Below are positions 49,168 through 58,130 of a DNA stretch of 64,000 bases, in pieces (the first letter of the stretch is position 1; every line of letters starts with the position of its first letter). The stretch is from an uncultured Collinsella sp. (GTDB taxonomy: Bacteria > Actinomycetota > Coriobacteriia > Coriobacteriales > Coriobacteriaceae): assembly GCA_900752545.1 (NCBI GenBank), contig CAADVS010000026.1:1-64000 (forward strand). Reading direction: 5' to 3'. The position numbers were made by a program, and so were the translations under genes. The notes beneath the pieces were generated by a model. That model was given only the letters and a program-made list of their open reading frames with translations, was not told where the DNA came from and searched no databases.

Positions 49168-50685
49168 TTACACCAATTCGTGCATGAGATCACGGTTGCG
49201 TGCATACAATTCGTCAAAGATATGACGACGCGATGCATATAACTCGTGGGCAGCCATATCGGGCACGATTGTTTGCGCAACGCCAAGGACTTGGGCGAGC
49301 TCATCCCATGATGCATAGGCGCCACCTGCGAGAGCTGCCATGATGGCATCACCGAAGCATGCGCCCACCGTAACCTTGGCAACCGAGACCTCGCGCCCGC
49401 ATACGTCGGCGATAGCCTGCATCCAAACTGGATTCTTGGTTCCACCTCCGACAAGCATAATGCGCCCAATTGGCAGTCCATGCTCTCGCTCGATAATGTC
49501 GACATGGGATGCAACGGTATACGCGACGCCTTCCAAGGCGGCGCGAACCATATGGGCTCGCGTATGCCTTCCGGTCAGGCCAAAGAAGACGCCACGTGCC
49601 TCGGGATCGTTGAGCGGAGTACGCTCCCCCGCAAAGTACGGCAGACACAGGAGCCCATCGGCACCCGGCGCCACATCGGCGGCATCATGCGCCATAACCG
49701 AATAGGCATCGGGACCACCGTGGCCCTCGGCCTCTACGGCGTCGCGATACAGCTCTTGGCGCAGCCACGATGTGAGTGCGCCCGCCGTATTGGTCCCCGC
49801 GCAGATCCCGTAAGTTCCGGGAATGATAAACGTCCCCGGCCACAGGCGGGCATCATCGATCATATGATCAGCTAGGTAGATGAAATACGCCGTACTCCCC
49901 AACTGAACCATCATATCGCCGGGACGGAATACACCCGTCGAAATGGCCTCGGCACCAGAATCGCCCGTTCCCACTAAGACAGGTGTCCCTGCCGCGAGCC
50001 CCGTCGCCTCAGCCGCACGCTGCGTAATCACCCCGGCAATATCGGTAGCCGACATTACCTCCGCCATCTGGTCAGGCCGGCAGAAACGAGCACATTCCCG
50101 AGCATCAACCTTCCAAGTGAAGCGGTCGTATAGGGGAAGAAAATCCTCCGCCAAATAACGGTCCACCGTAAAACGCCCCGTCAACTTTGCGCATAGAAAC
50201 GACGACGCCGTCAGGAACTTCGCGGCACGTTCGTGCACCTCGGGCATATTCTCCTTAAACCACAAGATCTTGGGAGCAATATCTGACGAACAGGGATCGT
50301 GCCCGAAAAGCTCGCGTGCGCGGTCTGACCCATATTCGGAAAGAAGCTCGTCAATCTGCGGCTTCGAACGTGCATCGACTCCATACAAAATCGCGGGCGC
50401 CAGCGCGTTGCACTCGGTATCGACCGGCACACAGTCGCAACCCAATGCGGAAAGGCCCACGCATCCGATCTGTGCCGCGTTAACCCCCGATCGCGCCACC
50501 AGCTCGCGCGACAAGCGGCAAAAATCGCCCCACCAAACTGCCTCCGCATCATGCTGGTACCATCCGTCACACGGGTTGTCCGTCTCATGTCCACAAGAGG
50601 CTTGGCAAACGATGTTGCATCGATCATCGATTAAAACGCCTTTAGAGGCGCTTGTCCCAATATCAATACCCAGATAGAGCGCCAT
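49168..50685 (-). CDS. FGGY family carbohydrate kinase
   Basis: A 505-residue sugar kinase of the FGGY family (relatives: xylulokinase, gluconokinase, glycerol kinase). DIGTSASKGVLID (about 7-19) is the phosphate-1 motif, GLSALGCDCVPVD matches the sugar-binding region, and GGGTKNPVWMQAIADVCG (about 420-437) is the FGGY signature 2. The catalytic Asp is expected in GVDARSKPQ. It phosphorylates a pentulose, hexulose or polyol; the exact sugar cannot be read. It is the last gene of the minus-strand island and lies 6 bp from the BtpA gene, so one transcript is likely. Confidence 0.88.
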   Translation of the reverse strand: MALYLGIDIGTSASKGVLIDDRCNIVCQASCGHETDNPCDGWYQHDAEAVWWGDFCRLSRELVARSGVNAAQIGCVGLSALGCDCVPVDTECNALAPAILYGVDARSKPQIDELLSEYGSDRARELFGHDPCSSDIAPKILWFKENMPEVHERAAKFLTASSFLCAKLTGRFTVDRYLAEDFLPLYDRFTWKVDARECARFCRPDQMAEVMSATDIAGVITQRAAEATGLAAGTPVLVGTGDSGAEAISTGVFRPGDMMVQLGSTAYFIYLADHMIDDARLWPGTFIIPGTYGICAGTNTAGALTSWLRQELYRDAVEAEGHGGPDAYSVMAHDAADVAPGADGLLCLPYFAGERTPLNDPEARGVFFGLTGRHTRAHMVRAALEGVAYTVASHVDIIEREHGLPIGRIMLVGGGTKNPVWMQAIADVCGREVSVAKVTVGACFGDAIMAALAGGAYASWDELAQVLGVAQTIVPDMAAHELYASRRHIFDELYARNRDLMHELV

Positions 50686-50691
50686 AGGTGC

Positions 50692-51501
50692 CTACTCCCC
50701 TCGCGCCGTACGAGCGGCAGCCATAAAACGAGCTACCCGCTCAACATCAACCGGGGCATCCAGCTTTCCGTCGCGCTTTAAGCAGGTGCCGACAAACGCG
50801 CCATCGTAGTGAGCAAATACGTCAGCCACGGTATTTTCGCGACAACCGGTGCCACATACCACGGGTACTTCGCCAACACGCTCGCGGACTTCATCGGCAA
50901 GCTCGCCCGAAGCGCCACGACCGGCAGCCGAACCGCCGATGACCATTGCATCCGGAAGGCAATTAAAGAGAAGTGAATCGGCAATGTCCGCAGTCGTGCG
51001 GTCGTTGAGATAAACCTCCCCCTCGCTCGTGATGAAGTGAAAAAGCTTGAGGTCGTCCAAGCGCAGCGCCGCCTTGCGACGCATGGTGTGAGCGAAATCT
51101 CGGTTAATCAGCCCGAGATCACCGGCCCAGGCACCGCAAAAATTGCAGCGTGTGAACTGCGCGTCGACGGCGGCGCACAGCTCGATTGTGGCATCACCGT
51201 CGTAAATAGCCTCAGCTCCCCAAGGGGTCGACAGATCATGGGATAGAGTCCCGATTACATAGCCCATCGATGCAAGGGTTGAGGGAGAAACGTGCTGCTC
51301 ATAGGGCATCGAGAGCTCATTGGTAATCAAAATGCCATCGACACCGCCCTGCTGCAACGCCTCGAGATCGCGCTTGGCGGCTTCCACGACCTGCGACACG
51401 CTTCCGCCCGGGTAATACAGTGGATCGCCCGGCAGAGGACGCAGGTGCAGCATTCCGATAACCGGCTTTTCGGTCTTGAACATCGAGGTTAGAAACGACA
51501 T
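50692..51501 (-). CDS. BtpA/SgcQ family protein
   Basis: A 269-residue TIM-barrel protein of the BtpA family (photosystem I biogenesis protein BtpA in cyanobacteria, SgcQ in enterobacterial sugar clusters). The start VIGMLHLRPLPGDPLYYPGG is a family fingerprint; GVDGILITNELSMPY and VVCGTGCRENTVADVFAHYDG further on complete it. GAAGGAG precedes ATG 51501. Members sit in sugar or nucleoside operons without a settled reaction. Here it is between an FGGY kinase (6 bp) and a YjbQ-type gene (33 bp), so it probably acts in the same pathway. The substrate is unknown. Confidence 0.85.
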   Translation of the reverse strand: MSFLTSMFKTEKPVIGMLHLRPLPGDPLYYPGGSVSQVVEAAKRDLEALQQGGVDGILITNELSMPYEQHVSPSTLASMGYVIGTLSHDLSTPWGAEAIYDGDATIELCAAVDAQFTRCNFCGAWAGDLGLINRDFAHTMRRKAALRLDDLKLFHFITSEGEVYLNDRTTADIADSLLFNCLPDAMVIGGSAAGRGASGELADEVRERVGEVPVVCGTGCRENTVADVFAHYDGAFVGTCLKRDGKLDAPVDVERVARFMAAARTARGE

Positions 51502-51534
51502 AGCGTGCTCCTTCATAGGGTTATCGCGGGGACG

Positions 51535-51963
51535 TTACTCCCCCAGCACCTCGACGTACACTTTTCGCTTCTGCGGACCGTCAAACTCCGCAAGATAGAT
51601 GTTCTGGGCACTTCCGCACACGATGTGGCCATCTTGGACGGGAAAGAAGCAACTGTTTCCACAAATCATGCTCTTGATATGCCCACAGGAGTTGTTGCCG
51701 GTGGCTCCATAGCTCGGCAGGAAGTGTGCATGCGCATAGGGGGCATCGAGTGGGGCGATGCGATCAAGCGTCTCCATAAGATCCGTCTCCACGCAGGGCA
51801 GCCCCTCGTTTACCACGATTCCACAGGTCGTATGCGACAAAATAATCGCTGCCAAGCCATTGGTCACCGAGCTGCGTTCGATGGCAGCGTGCACGTCTTC
51901 GGTAATATCGATGAACTGGTCCGGAGCAGTCGATAGATAGCTCAATGTCTCGAGCGTCACCAT
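51535..51963 (-). CDS. YjbQ family protein
   Basis: A 142-residue protein of the UPF0047/YjbQ family with the diagnostic blocks VTNGLAAIILSHTTCGIVVNE and PSYGATGNNSCGHIKSMICG, and the C-terminal EFDGPQKRKVYVEVLG. A conserved His, Thr and Cys pattern forms the active-site cleft; a thiamine-phosphate-synthase-like activity has been proposed for the family but the physiological role is open. The ATG at 51963 follows the GGGGATGAG of the upstream gene end, with a 4-bp-type overlap alternative start at 51969. It is translationally coupled to the amidohydrolase upstream. Confidence 0.85.
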   Translation of the reverse strand: MVTLETLSYLSTAPDQFIDITEDVHAAIERSSVTNGLAAIILSHTTCGIVVNEGLPCVETDLMETLDRIAPLDAPYAHAHFLPSYGATGNNSCGHIKSMICGNSCFFPVQDGHIVCGSAQNIYLAEFDGPQKRKVYVEVLGE

Positions 51964-51965
51964 GT

Positions 51966-52826
51966 TCACTCATCCCCTTCAAGAAAACGCAGGGCATTAC
52001 CCCAGTAGAGCCTTTCTCGCGCATCATCGCGCATGGACACGGTATCGAGCGCCCGCTTGAGTTTGAACGCACGGAAACGCGGCGTATTGCTGGCGAACAT
52101 CACTTGATGCGATAGCGCGCGCTCATACCACAGCGGCCCCATATCGACCGTGAAAAGACGCTGCATCATCTCCTCGGGCGAATCGATGTAAGTGATAGAG
52201 GTGTCCGTGTAGCAGTTGGGATACTTGAGCAGCATCGCCACGGTCTCGCGCACCCAGGGCCAGCCAAAGTGGGTCAAACTAAAACGCACATTTGGATGCG
52301 TTGCGATTGTGTGCTCAAATGCAAGCGGGTTACTGTGCGAGAGCTCTGCGCCCGGCTCCCAAGACATACCGGCATGGAAAACCACCGGCTTGTTATAGCG
52401 CTCGCACAGCTCGTAAAGCGGCTCAGCCACAGCATCATCGGGGTCAAAACCCTGCTTTGCCGGATGCAGACAAAGCCCCTTTGCCCCCAGCTCGGTAAAG
52501 GCGCGCTCCAATTCGCCTGCGGCACTGCTCACCCGCGGATCTACGCTCGCAAATCCCCACAGACGATCGGGATGCGCGGCAACCAGCATGGCAATCTGGT
52601 CATTGGTGCCAAAATGCCCTCCGCATGCCGTGGTTACATCGAGCGGCATGAGCAAGCTCTTCTGCACATCGCAGACGTCCATCTCAACTTGAAGCTCGTC
52701 CCAATCCATGGGACCCATATGCCCCATACCAAATTCTCGTGACCAAAAACCGAATCCATCAGGCTCATCACCCGGTGTACAGATCTCGCCGTAGAGCATG
52801 GGCTGAACCAACATGTCGATAACCAT
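51966..52826 (-). CDS. amidohydrolase family 2 protein
   Basis: A 286-residue TIM-barrel amidohydrolase of the PF04909 type (decarboxylases and lactonases such as ACMSD and LigI). KGLCLHPAKQGFDPDD and PVVFHAGMSWEPGAELSHSNP show the metal/base residues, LTHFGWPWVRET holds the His and catalytic pair, and FASNTPRFR near the end replaces the more usual GSDxP, so the final Asp position is Asn here. That change could mean altered metal binding. GGAAAGGAG precedes ATG 52826. It lies in the middle of the sugar island, next to YjbQ and a PfkB kinase. The substrate is unknown; a lactone or carbamoyl sugar is possible. Confidence 0.78.
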   Translation of the reverse strand: MVIDMLVQPMLYGEICTPGDEPDGFGFWSREFGMGHMGPMDWDELQVEMDVCDVQKSLLMPLDVTTACGGHFGTNDQIAMLVAAHPDRLWGFASVDPRVSSAAGELERAFTELGAKGLCLHPAKQGFDPDDAVAEPLYELCERYNKPVVFHAGMSWEPGAELSHSNPLAFEHTIATHPNVRFSLTHFGWPWVRETVAMLLKYPNCYTDTSITYIDSPEEMMQRLFTVDMGPLWYERALSHQVMFASNTPRFRAFKLKRALDTVSMRDDARERLYWGNALRFLEGDE

Positions 52827-52853
52827 TTCGTACTCCTTTCCAGGCATTTGACC

Positions 52854-53654
52854 CTAGTACGGCTCAAACGAACCAATCACTCGGGACGACAGCTCAGCGC
52901 CCGCCTTCATACACGCCGGAATATCAAGGCCATCGATCACGCCCTTGGTAAACCCGGCAATATACGAGTCGCCGGCACCCACGGTATTAACGACCTTCTC
53001 CGCCGGTACGATCCCGCACTCATAGAAGCGCTCACCGTCATAGGCAATGCTTCCCTTCTCGCCAAGCGTGGCAACCGCAACGCGCGGTCCCAATTCCTGC
53101 ACGTGGCGTACCCAGTCTCGTAGCTCCGGAGTGTCCTCTTCAAACGACATAAATGCGTAGTCAACGTAGGGAAAATGATTCTCACATGCATATTCGGGAT
53201 CCTGGCTGAACACCGAGAAGTCCATAACCACCGTCTTGCCCGCATCGTGCCATTCGGGCAGGAGGTCCAAACAATTGCCAAACAGGTCGGTATGAATGAT
53301 GTCATGCTCTAGGATAAACGCCCGGTCATCTTCATTCGGTCGATATGTCTCCATTACGCCATCGATTGCCTCGAGATGCACGCGATCGACGCCGTCTTTC
53401 AATGCCATGAGCATCACCGAGGTGTCGCCATCCTCCACCCGCAGATGTGAGATATCGAGCCCCTCAGCGGCCAGCGCCTCTCTCATCTTGTCTCCGTACT
53501 CGTCCTTGCCGACAACCGACACGGCGGATACCGAAACGCCCATTCGTGCAAGATGGATACCCCAGTCAATGCCATTACCAGTCGGATAGAACACGCCGAT
53601 GTTTTGATAGACGTCCGCACAGCAAAAACCAGCCGCGCACGCTTTAATACCCAT
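52854..53654 (-). CDS. PfkB family sugar kinase, FrlD-like paralogue
   Basis: A 266-residue ribokinase-fold kinase. The N-terminal part (GFCCADVYQNIGVFYPTGNG, GIDWGIHLARMG) contains the sugar-binding Gly-Asn and Asp; the C-terminal signature VNTVGAGDSYIAGFTKGVID holds the catalytic Asp of DTxGAGDxF (here NTVGAGDSY). It is clearly related to the second kinase at 53776 and to fructoselysine 6-kinases. The first residue of the catalytic signature differs (Asn for Asp), and the length is at the short end. GGAGAAG precedes ATG 53654. A duplicate kinase suggests a second, different sugar or aldose substrate. A terminator-like hairpin separates it from the upstream kinase. Confidence 0.85.
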   Translation of the reverse strand: MGIKACAAGFCCADVYQNIGVFYPTGNGIDWGIHLARMGVSVSAVSVVGKDEYGDKMREALAAEGLDISHLRVEDGDTSVMLMALKDGVDRVHLEAIDGVMETYRPNEDDRAFILEHDIIHTDLFGNCLDLLPEWHDAGKTVVMDFSVFSQDPEYACENHFPYVDYAFMSFEEDTPELRDWVRHVQELGPRVAVATLGEKGSIAYDGERFYECGIVPAEKVVNTVGAGDSYIAGFTKGVIDGLDIPACMKAGAELSSRVIGSFEPY

Positions 53655-53671
53655 GGTCTTCTCCAATGTTC

Positions 53672-53705
53672 AAAAGGGGACCCACCACATGGCGAGCCCC
53701 CTTTT
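53672..53705 (-). terminator. hairpin between the two PfkB kinase genes
   Basis: AAAAGGGG and CCCCTTTT close a stem around a 17-nt loop; T-run on the minus strand. It may end part of the frl-type transcript or reduce expression of the distal genes. Confidence 0.65.
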
Positions 53706-53775
53706 CGCGTTTCGCTTATTGTTTTGCATCGGCTGTCCAAGGCCTCATAGCCAGACCGCCGTACGCTTTCTTAAG

Positions 53776-54639
53776 CTATTCGACGATTGGCGCTCCGTGG
53801 CCCCAAGAACCTTCCATACCGCACACGGTCGAGGCAAACCCGGCAGCAAAGTCGAGCGCGCGTTCGATGGCCTCGGCGCCATCCTCACCACGCTTGGCGG
53901 AATCGAGATAGCACATCAAAAACGAGGTGAGGAACGAGTCGCCCGCCCCCATGGTGTCCTTCATGTCCGTTACCGGTTTAGCCAGCTGGCGGTAATAGCG
54001 CTCGCCGTCGTAAGCAATGCAGCCCTCGGCGCCCGCCGTAGCCGACACAAAACGCGGACCCAGGCCCTTCACCCATGCCAGACGTTCGCGAATCTCGTCC
54101 TCACTCGCGGCATCCGCCGCACTAAAGAAAGCGAAATCGACGTAGGGCGCAATCTGCTCGTAGTACTCGTCGGTGGAGTCGTCCGAAAAGTCAAAAGAGA
54201 CCGTGACGCCCGCAGCCTTCAACTTGGGCAGCTCGCGCTCGGTGAAGCAATAGTTGCCCGAATGAACCACATCGAACTGCTTCATGTACGCAAGGTCAAA
54301 GCGATCGAGGACATAGCGCGCATCGCCACGGATACCGCCCTCGTTGGAGCCAAGGAAGACACGGTCACCGTCAACGACGGTCACGCGAGCCGCTCCGTTC
54401 TCGCCAATCATCTGCTCGCACTTGTCAAGCTCGATACCCTCATCCTCGAGGCTTGCAATGACATGCTCGGCAGCGGCATCATTGCCAAAAATGCCCATGT
54501 ATGCGGAGCGTGCGGCACCGCATTTCTTGGCATAAACGGCGAAGTTCACCGCATTGCCGCCGGGATACATGGTGTGGATATGCTCGTAGCGATCGACGAC
54601 GTTGTCGCCAAATCCGAGCGCATTAACGTTAAATGCCAT
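53776..54639 (-). CDS. fructoselysine 6-kinase-like PfkB kinase
   Basis: A 287-residue PfkB/ribokinase-type kinase that resembles E. coli FrlD along its length: FGDNVVDRYEH near the start, YPGGNAVNFAVYAKKCG, VSFDFSDDSTDEYYEQ, FAFFSAADA, DTMGAGDSFLTSFLM and the C-terminal GSWGHG. FrlD phosphorylates fructoselysine at C6. AAAGG is before ATG 54639. The SIS-domain deglycase lies 14 bp upstream, so kinase and deglycase are made together, as in the frl operon. The sugar moiety attached to lysine or another amine is the expected substrate; I cannot say which amine. Confidence 0.88.
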   Translation of the reverse strand: MAFNVNALGFGDNVVDRYEHIHTMYPGGNAVNFAVYAKKCGAARSAYMGIFGNDAAAEHVIASLEDEGIELDKCEQMIGENGAARVTVVDGDRVFLGSNEGGIRGDARYVLDRFDLAYMKQFDVVHSGNYCFTERELPKLKAAGVTVSFDFSDDSTDEYYEQIAPYVDFAFFSAADAASEDEIRERLAWVKGLGPRFVSATAGAEGCIAYDGERYYRQLAKPVTDMKDTMGAGDSFLTSFLMCYLDSAKRGEDGAEAIERALDFAAGFASTVCGMEGSWGHGAPIVE

Positions 54640-54653
54640 GGCCTTTGTCCCTT

Positions 54654-55622
54654 CTAGTACTCGACAACACCCATATAGCGACGGAAATCGGGGTCGTGAT
54701 CAAACACCTTGCCGCGTGCAGCACGCAGCTCGCAGTTCATGGCGTAGAACAGCACCGGGTCCAGATAGGCACGGACGCTCGCCGGCACGGCTTCCATACC
54801 GTACTCCTTGGCATCGAGCACCATCAGCGTATCGGTATGCGTCTTAAGGAACGCCAGGGCGCGCTCGTCCATAGCACGGCACTCGCTGGAGCCCATCTGC
54901 AGGAAGTAAAAAACGCCATCCTGAGTAGCCTCGAAGGGGCCATGGAAGTACTCGGCAGAGTGGATGTAGCTGCAGTGCTGCCACTGCATCTCCATAAGAG
55001 AGCAGATAGCGAAACCGTAGGTCTGGCTAAAGTTGGGACCGCTGCCCAGAATATAGAAGAACTCGTGCTCCTGGCAAAGCTTGGCAAAGCGATCGCCCAG
55101 CTCGGCATTTACCTTCTCGCGTGCCGGGGGAAGAATCTTATCCATCTCGGCGATACCGGCATACATATCGGCAAGATCGGCGTAACCCTCCTGCTGATCG
55201 AGCAGCTCTGCCGCAAGCGACAGCGAAATGCCAGCGGGGACCTCGGCCTGCGGCACGCCCTCGCCCCACGGGTAGACCCACGTGGTCCACTTGCCGGAGT
55301 CGATCTTAGATCCAGCGTTGTCGGTCTGGGCGATCACCGTAGCGCCGGCAGCAAGGGCAATCTCACAGCCCTCGACGACCTCGGGGGTGTTGCCACTGTG
55401 GCTACAAGCGATGACCAGGGACTTCTCGCCCAGACGACGCGGACGCATGATATCAAACTCGCGAGCCGTATAGATATACGAAGTGAAGGTGGTTGCCTCG
55501 CGCTGCAGAAGCTCATGAGCCGGGATCAAATCGATCATGGAGCCACCGCAAGCAATCCAGTAGACGCTGTCGAACTTGCCCTTCTCGGCAATTGCCTCTT
55601 TGATCAGATCGTGTGCGTTCAT
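54654..55622 (-). CDS. fructosamine-6-phosphate deglycase-like SIS protein
   Basis: A 322-residue SIS-domain protein related to E. coli FrlB. The SIS motif SLVIACSHSGNTPEVVEGC is at about 70-88; the second half shows YIHSAEYFHGPFE and MGSSECRAMDERAL, as in the FrlB family; the final DHDPDFRRYMGVVEY closely matches the FrlB end. FrlB splits 6-phosphofructose-lysine to glucose 6-phosphate and lysine. AAAGGAA precedes ATG 55622. It is followed 14 bp later by the kinase and preceded by an FrlC-like epimerase 62 bp away. It probably acts on Amadori-type conjugates; the amine partner is not known. Confidence 0.9.
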   Translation of the reverse strand: MNAHDLIKEAIAEKGKFDSVYWIACGGSMIDLIPAHELLQREATTFTSYIYTAREFDIMRPRRLGEKSLVIACSHSGNTPEVVEGCEIALAAGATVIAQTDNAGSKIDSGKWTTWVYPWGEGVPQAEVPAGISLSLAAELLDQQEGYADLADMYAGIAEMDKILPPAREKVNAELGDRFAKLCQEHEFFYILGSGPNFSQTYGFAICSLMEMQWQHCSYIHSAEYFHGPFEATQDGVFYFLQMGSSECRAMDERALAFLKTHTDTLMVLDAKEYGMEAVPASVRAYLDPVLFYAMNCELRAARGKVFDHDPDFRRYMGVVEY

Positions 55623-55684
55623 ATCCAGTTCCTTTCTTATTTGGCCCGCAATCAATGACGTTGGTTGCGTGGCCGATGGTTGTT

Positions 55685-56536
55685 TTAGTCAATCAGATAT
55701 TTCTCGAATGCGGCCATGTTCTTGGCATCTGCCGCCGCCGGGTCATCGTAGTAACGACCGTCCGTGATTTCCTGGCCCAGCATGCCGTCAAAACCATGAG
55801 CGTTGAGCGTGGCGACGAAGGCGTCCATATCGTGCTTGCCATCGCCCCACACCAGATGGCCATACGGGTCACCGTCGATAAAGTGCATCTCGTGAATTGC
55901 CCCATCACCAAAGGCGGCAAACCAGTCCTCGAGCGTCTCGCCTGCAACGCCCATCGCGGTTGTATCAACCATGGGCTGTAAGTACGGGCTCGCGACCTCG
56001 TCAATCATGCGCTTCGCATCGGAAACCGTCGTCACAAGGTTGCTCTCCTCGGGACGCAGGCTTTCCATCGTAAGCACCAGACCGTGCTCGCCGGCATACT
56101 CCGCCAGAATGGACAAGTGCTCGCGGCTGCGCTTCCAGGCTTCCTCGCGGTCCTCGTCCCAGTCGCCCCAGCCCGAGTTGATGGACATACGGTCGCACCC
56201 AAGTACCTCGGCAAGCTCAATGCCGTGCTTAAAGTACGCCAGGCTGCGCTGTTCATGCAGCGGTTTGCGTGCGCAATACTGCCAAGGATAGACAACATTC
56301 TCGGGGCACAGAGTACGATACCTAAGCCCACGATCTGCAGTCTTTTTCGCCAAGACCTCAGCCTCAAAGTAGCCCGTATGGTCGAGCGTCACATGCGGCT
56401 CTGCACACCACAGCTCAATGGACTCAAAGCCCAAGCGCTGCTGCACATCAAGGAAGTAATCGAGCGACCACATGATGTAGTGGATATTCATGCCCGCAAT
56501 CTGTTCGCGGTGCAGCGTCGGTTTGGATTCAGACAT
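55685..56536 (-). CDS. fructoselysine 3-epimerase-like TIM-barrel protein
   Basis: A 283-residue AP-endonuclease-2/xylose-isomerase-like barrel. IHYIMWSLDYFLDVQQRLGF, IELWCAEPHV, LTMESLRPEESNLV and MVDTTAMGVAGETLEDW are spaced as in FrlC, which interconverts psicoselysine and fructoselysine; the acidic metal ligands are the Glu in TMESL and the Asp in MVDTT, with the His in EMHFIDGD. AAGGAGG precedes ATG 56536. It is 1 bp from the amidohydrolase upstream and 62 bp from the deglycase. Its sequence is more distant from E. coli FrlC than the deglycase and kinase are from theirs, so a different sugar isomer is possible. Confidence 0.82.
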   Translation of the reverse strand: MSESKPTLHREQIAGMNIHYIMWSLDYFLDVQQRLGFESIELWCAEPHVTLDHTGYFEAEVLAKKTADRGLRYRTLCPENVVYPWQYCARKPLHEQRSLAYFKHGIELAEVLGCDRMSINSGWGDWDEDREEAWKRSREHLSILAEYAGEHGLVLTMESLRPEESNLVTTVSDAKRMIDEVASPYLQPMVDTTAMGVAGETLEDWFAAFGDGAIHEMHFIDGDPYGHLVWGDGKHDMDAFVATLNAHGFDGMLGQEITDGRYYDDPAAADAKNMAAFEKYLID

Positions 56537-56537
56537 C

Positions 56538-58121
56538 TTATGCCTCCTTATTTCGATCGAACACGATTTGTCCGTCCGACATCGTCATATCAACCGCAAG
56601 ATCGCGTGCGTCGCGATAATCGAGGTCGAACACATCCCGATCGAGCACGCAGATATCGGCAAGCTTGCCAACCTCAAGCGTACCCAGCTCGTCTTCGCGC
56701 ATCAGATCGTACGCGCCCCCGGCAGTCCAAGCGCGCAAGAGCTCGACAAGCGTCAGCGTGTTGACCTCATTCACGGGCAGTCCGTCGGCGAAGAATCCGC
56801 CGCACGCGCTGTAGATTGACTCGCCCAGGCTCGGAATCAGCAGCGGCAGATCCGTGCCGCAGCACACTGTGCATCCGGAATCTTCCATGCCGCGGCGATT
56901 CCAGCTGTGCAAAAGTCGCGTCTCGCCAATTTGTCGACGCATCATCGACAGGCAATCCTCGCGCCGGTCCAGCGTCAGAATCTGCGGATAGACCTCGCAA
57001 ATTCCACCTAACTTGCCAAACTCGACAAGATCGGTCGGGTCAGAGTTCTCGAGATCGGTAATCGCATGGCGGCGAAGCATCCGTCCATGCTCGTCTCGAG
57101 GCAGCGAGGCATAGAGTGCCACGGTGCGGCGAACGGCGCCATCGCCCTGGCAATGCAAGGAATATCGGAAGCCGTCAGCATCAATTGCACGCAGCTCGCT
57201 CTCAATCAGATCCCACTCTGGCTCCTCGACGACCGTCTTGCCGGCAGCGCCCGCATCGGCCGAGTCCTCATAGGGGTCTATCATCTCGGCAAGCCCCGCC
57301 CATACGCCGCGATCGGTCATACGGTTGAAGCCAGAAAAACGAACGAACGGTCCCCGGAAGCGCTCTCGCGCCTCGCGGGCATATGCCAGATTTGCACCGG
57401 CGCCCACCGGCTGCGACATCATAGAGACGCGAACCGTCAGCTCACCAGATTCCTCACGGCGAGCCATTTCGTCGGCAAAGCCGTAGTAGTCATCAAACGC
57501 CATTTCCTTGATGGCGGTAACGCCGCGCTCGTTAAGCATGCTCATGTAGTCCGAATACCCGGCACGCACCTCGGGCAGCGCGAGGAAATCGCTCATCATG
57601 CGCCAGATCTTCTCGGCATAGCACGCCTGGGGTGTAAAGCCGTATCGCGCACTGGCGGCAGCGTTGAGAACGCAGGTCCCCGCTCCTGGTGTAAAGCAGA
57701 CGACGGGGATATCGCCAAAACAATCGTCAAACACAGCTGCCGTATTTGCGTTCTCGGCATCCGATGCCAACGTTTCGGGTAGGTTGTGGCCAAAAGCCGC
57801 CGCGCAATCCGGATGATCTTCTTTCCATGCACGCAAGAGCGACACAGCCTCTTTGGCATCGGCGATGCCGGACAGATCAGACCCCAACGTCCGCAGCGCC
57901 CAGCCTGTATAGAAGGTATGCACATCGATCAGGCCAGGCATGACGGTACGGTCGCCCAGGTCAACTACCTCGTCCGCCTGGGTCAAATACGAAGCCGCCT
58001 CACACTTGGTGCCAACAGCCTCAATTCGATTGCCACGGACCGCTACGAAACCTTCAAACGGCAGGTCCCCCGTACCGGTAAAGACGCTCTTAGACGTCAG
58101 GACCGTCAAACGATCAGACAT
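56538..58121 (-). CDS. amidohydrolase family 3 (YtcJ-like) protein, atypical metal site
   Basis: A 527-residue metal-dependent hydrolase of the YtcJ branch. After the beta-sandwich (VLTSKSVFTGTGDL), PGLIDVHTFY marks the first metal site, where the usual HxH is HTF, so the second His is missing. Later parts keep YSLHCQGDGAVRRTVALY, LRRHAITDLENSD, GTDLPLLIPSLGESIYSAC and the C-terminal WTAGGAYDLMREDELGTLEVGKLADICVLD. ATG 58121 lies 9 bp after the permease stop, with AGGTGG upstream. It should release an amine or carboxylate from an N-acyl compound, possibly feeding the fructosamine enzymes. The odd metal site could mean a mononuclear or changed activity. Confidence 0.82.
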   Translation of the reverse strand: MSDRLTVLTSKSVFTGTGDLPFEGFVAVRGNRIEAVGTKCEAASYLTQADEVVDLGDRTVMPGLIDVHTFYTGWALRTLGSDLSGIADAKEAVSLLRAWKEDHPDCAAAFGHNLPETLASDAENANTAAVFDDCFGDIPVVCFTPGAGTCVLNAAASARYGFTPQACYAEKIWRMMSDFLALPEVRAGYSDYMSMLNERGVTAIKEMAFDDYYGFADEMARREESGELTVRVSMMSQPVGAGANLAYAREARERFRGPFVRFSGFNRMTDRGVWAGLAEMIDPYEDSADAGAAGKTVVEEPEWDLIESELRAIDADGFRYSLHCQGDGAVRRTVALYASLPRDEHGRMLRRHAITDLENSDPTDLVEFGKLGGICEVYPQILTLDRREDCLSMMRRQIGETRLLHSWNRRGMEDSGCTVCCGTDLPLLIPSLGESIYSACGGFFADGLPVNEVNTLTLVELLRAWTAGGAYDLMREDELGTLEVGKLADICVLDRDVFDLDYRDARDLAVDMTMSDGQIVFDRNKEA

Positions 58122-58130
58122 CACAACCAC

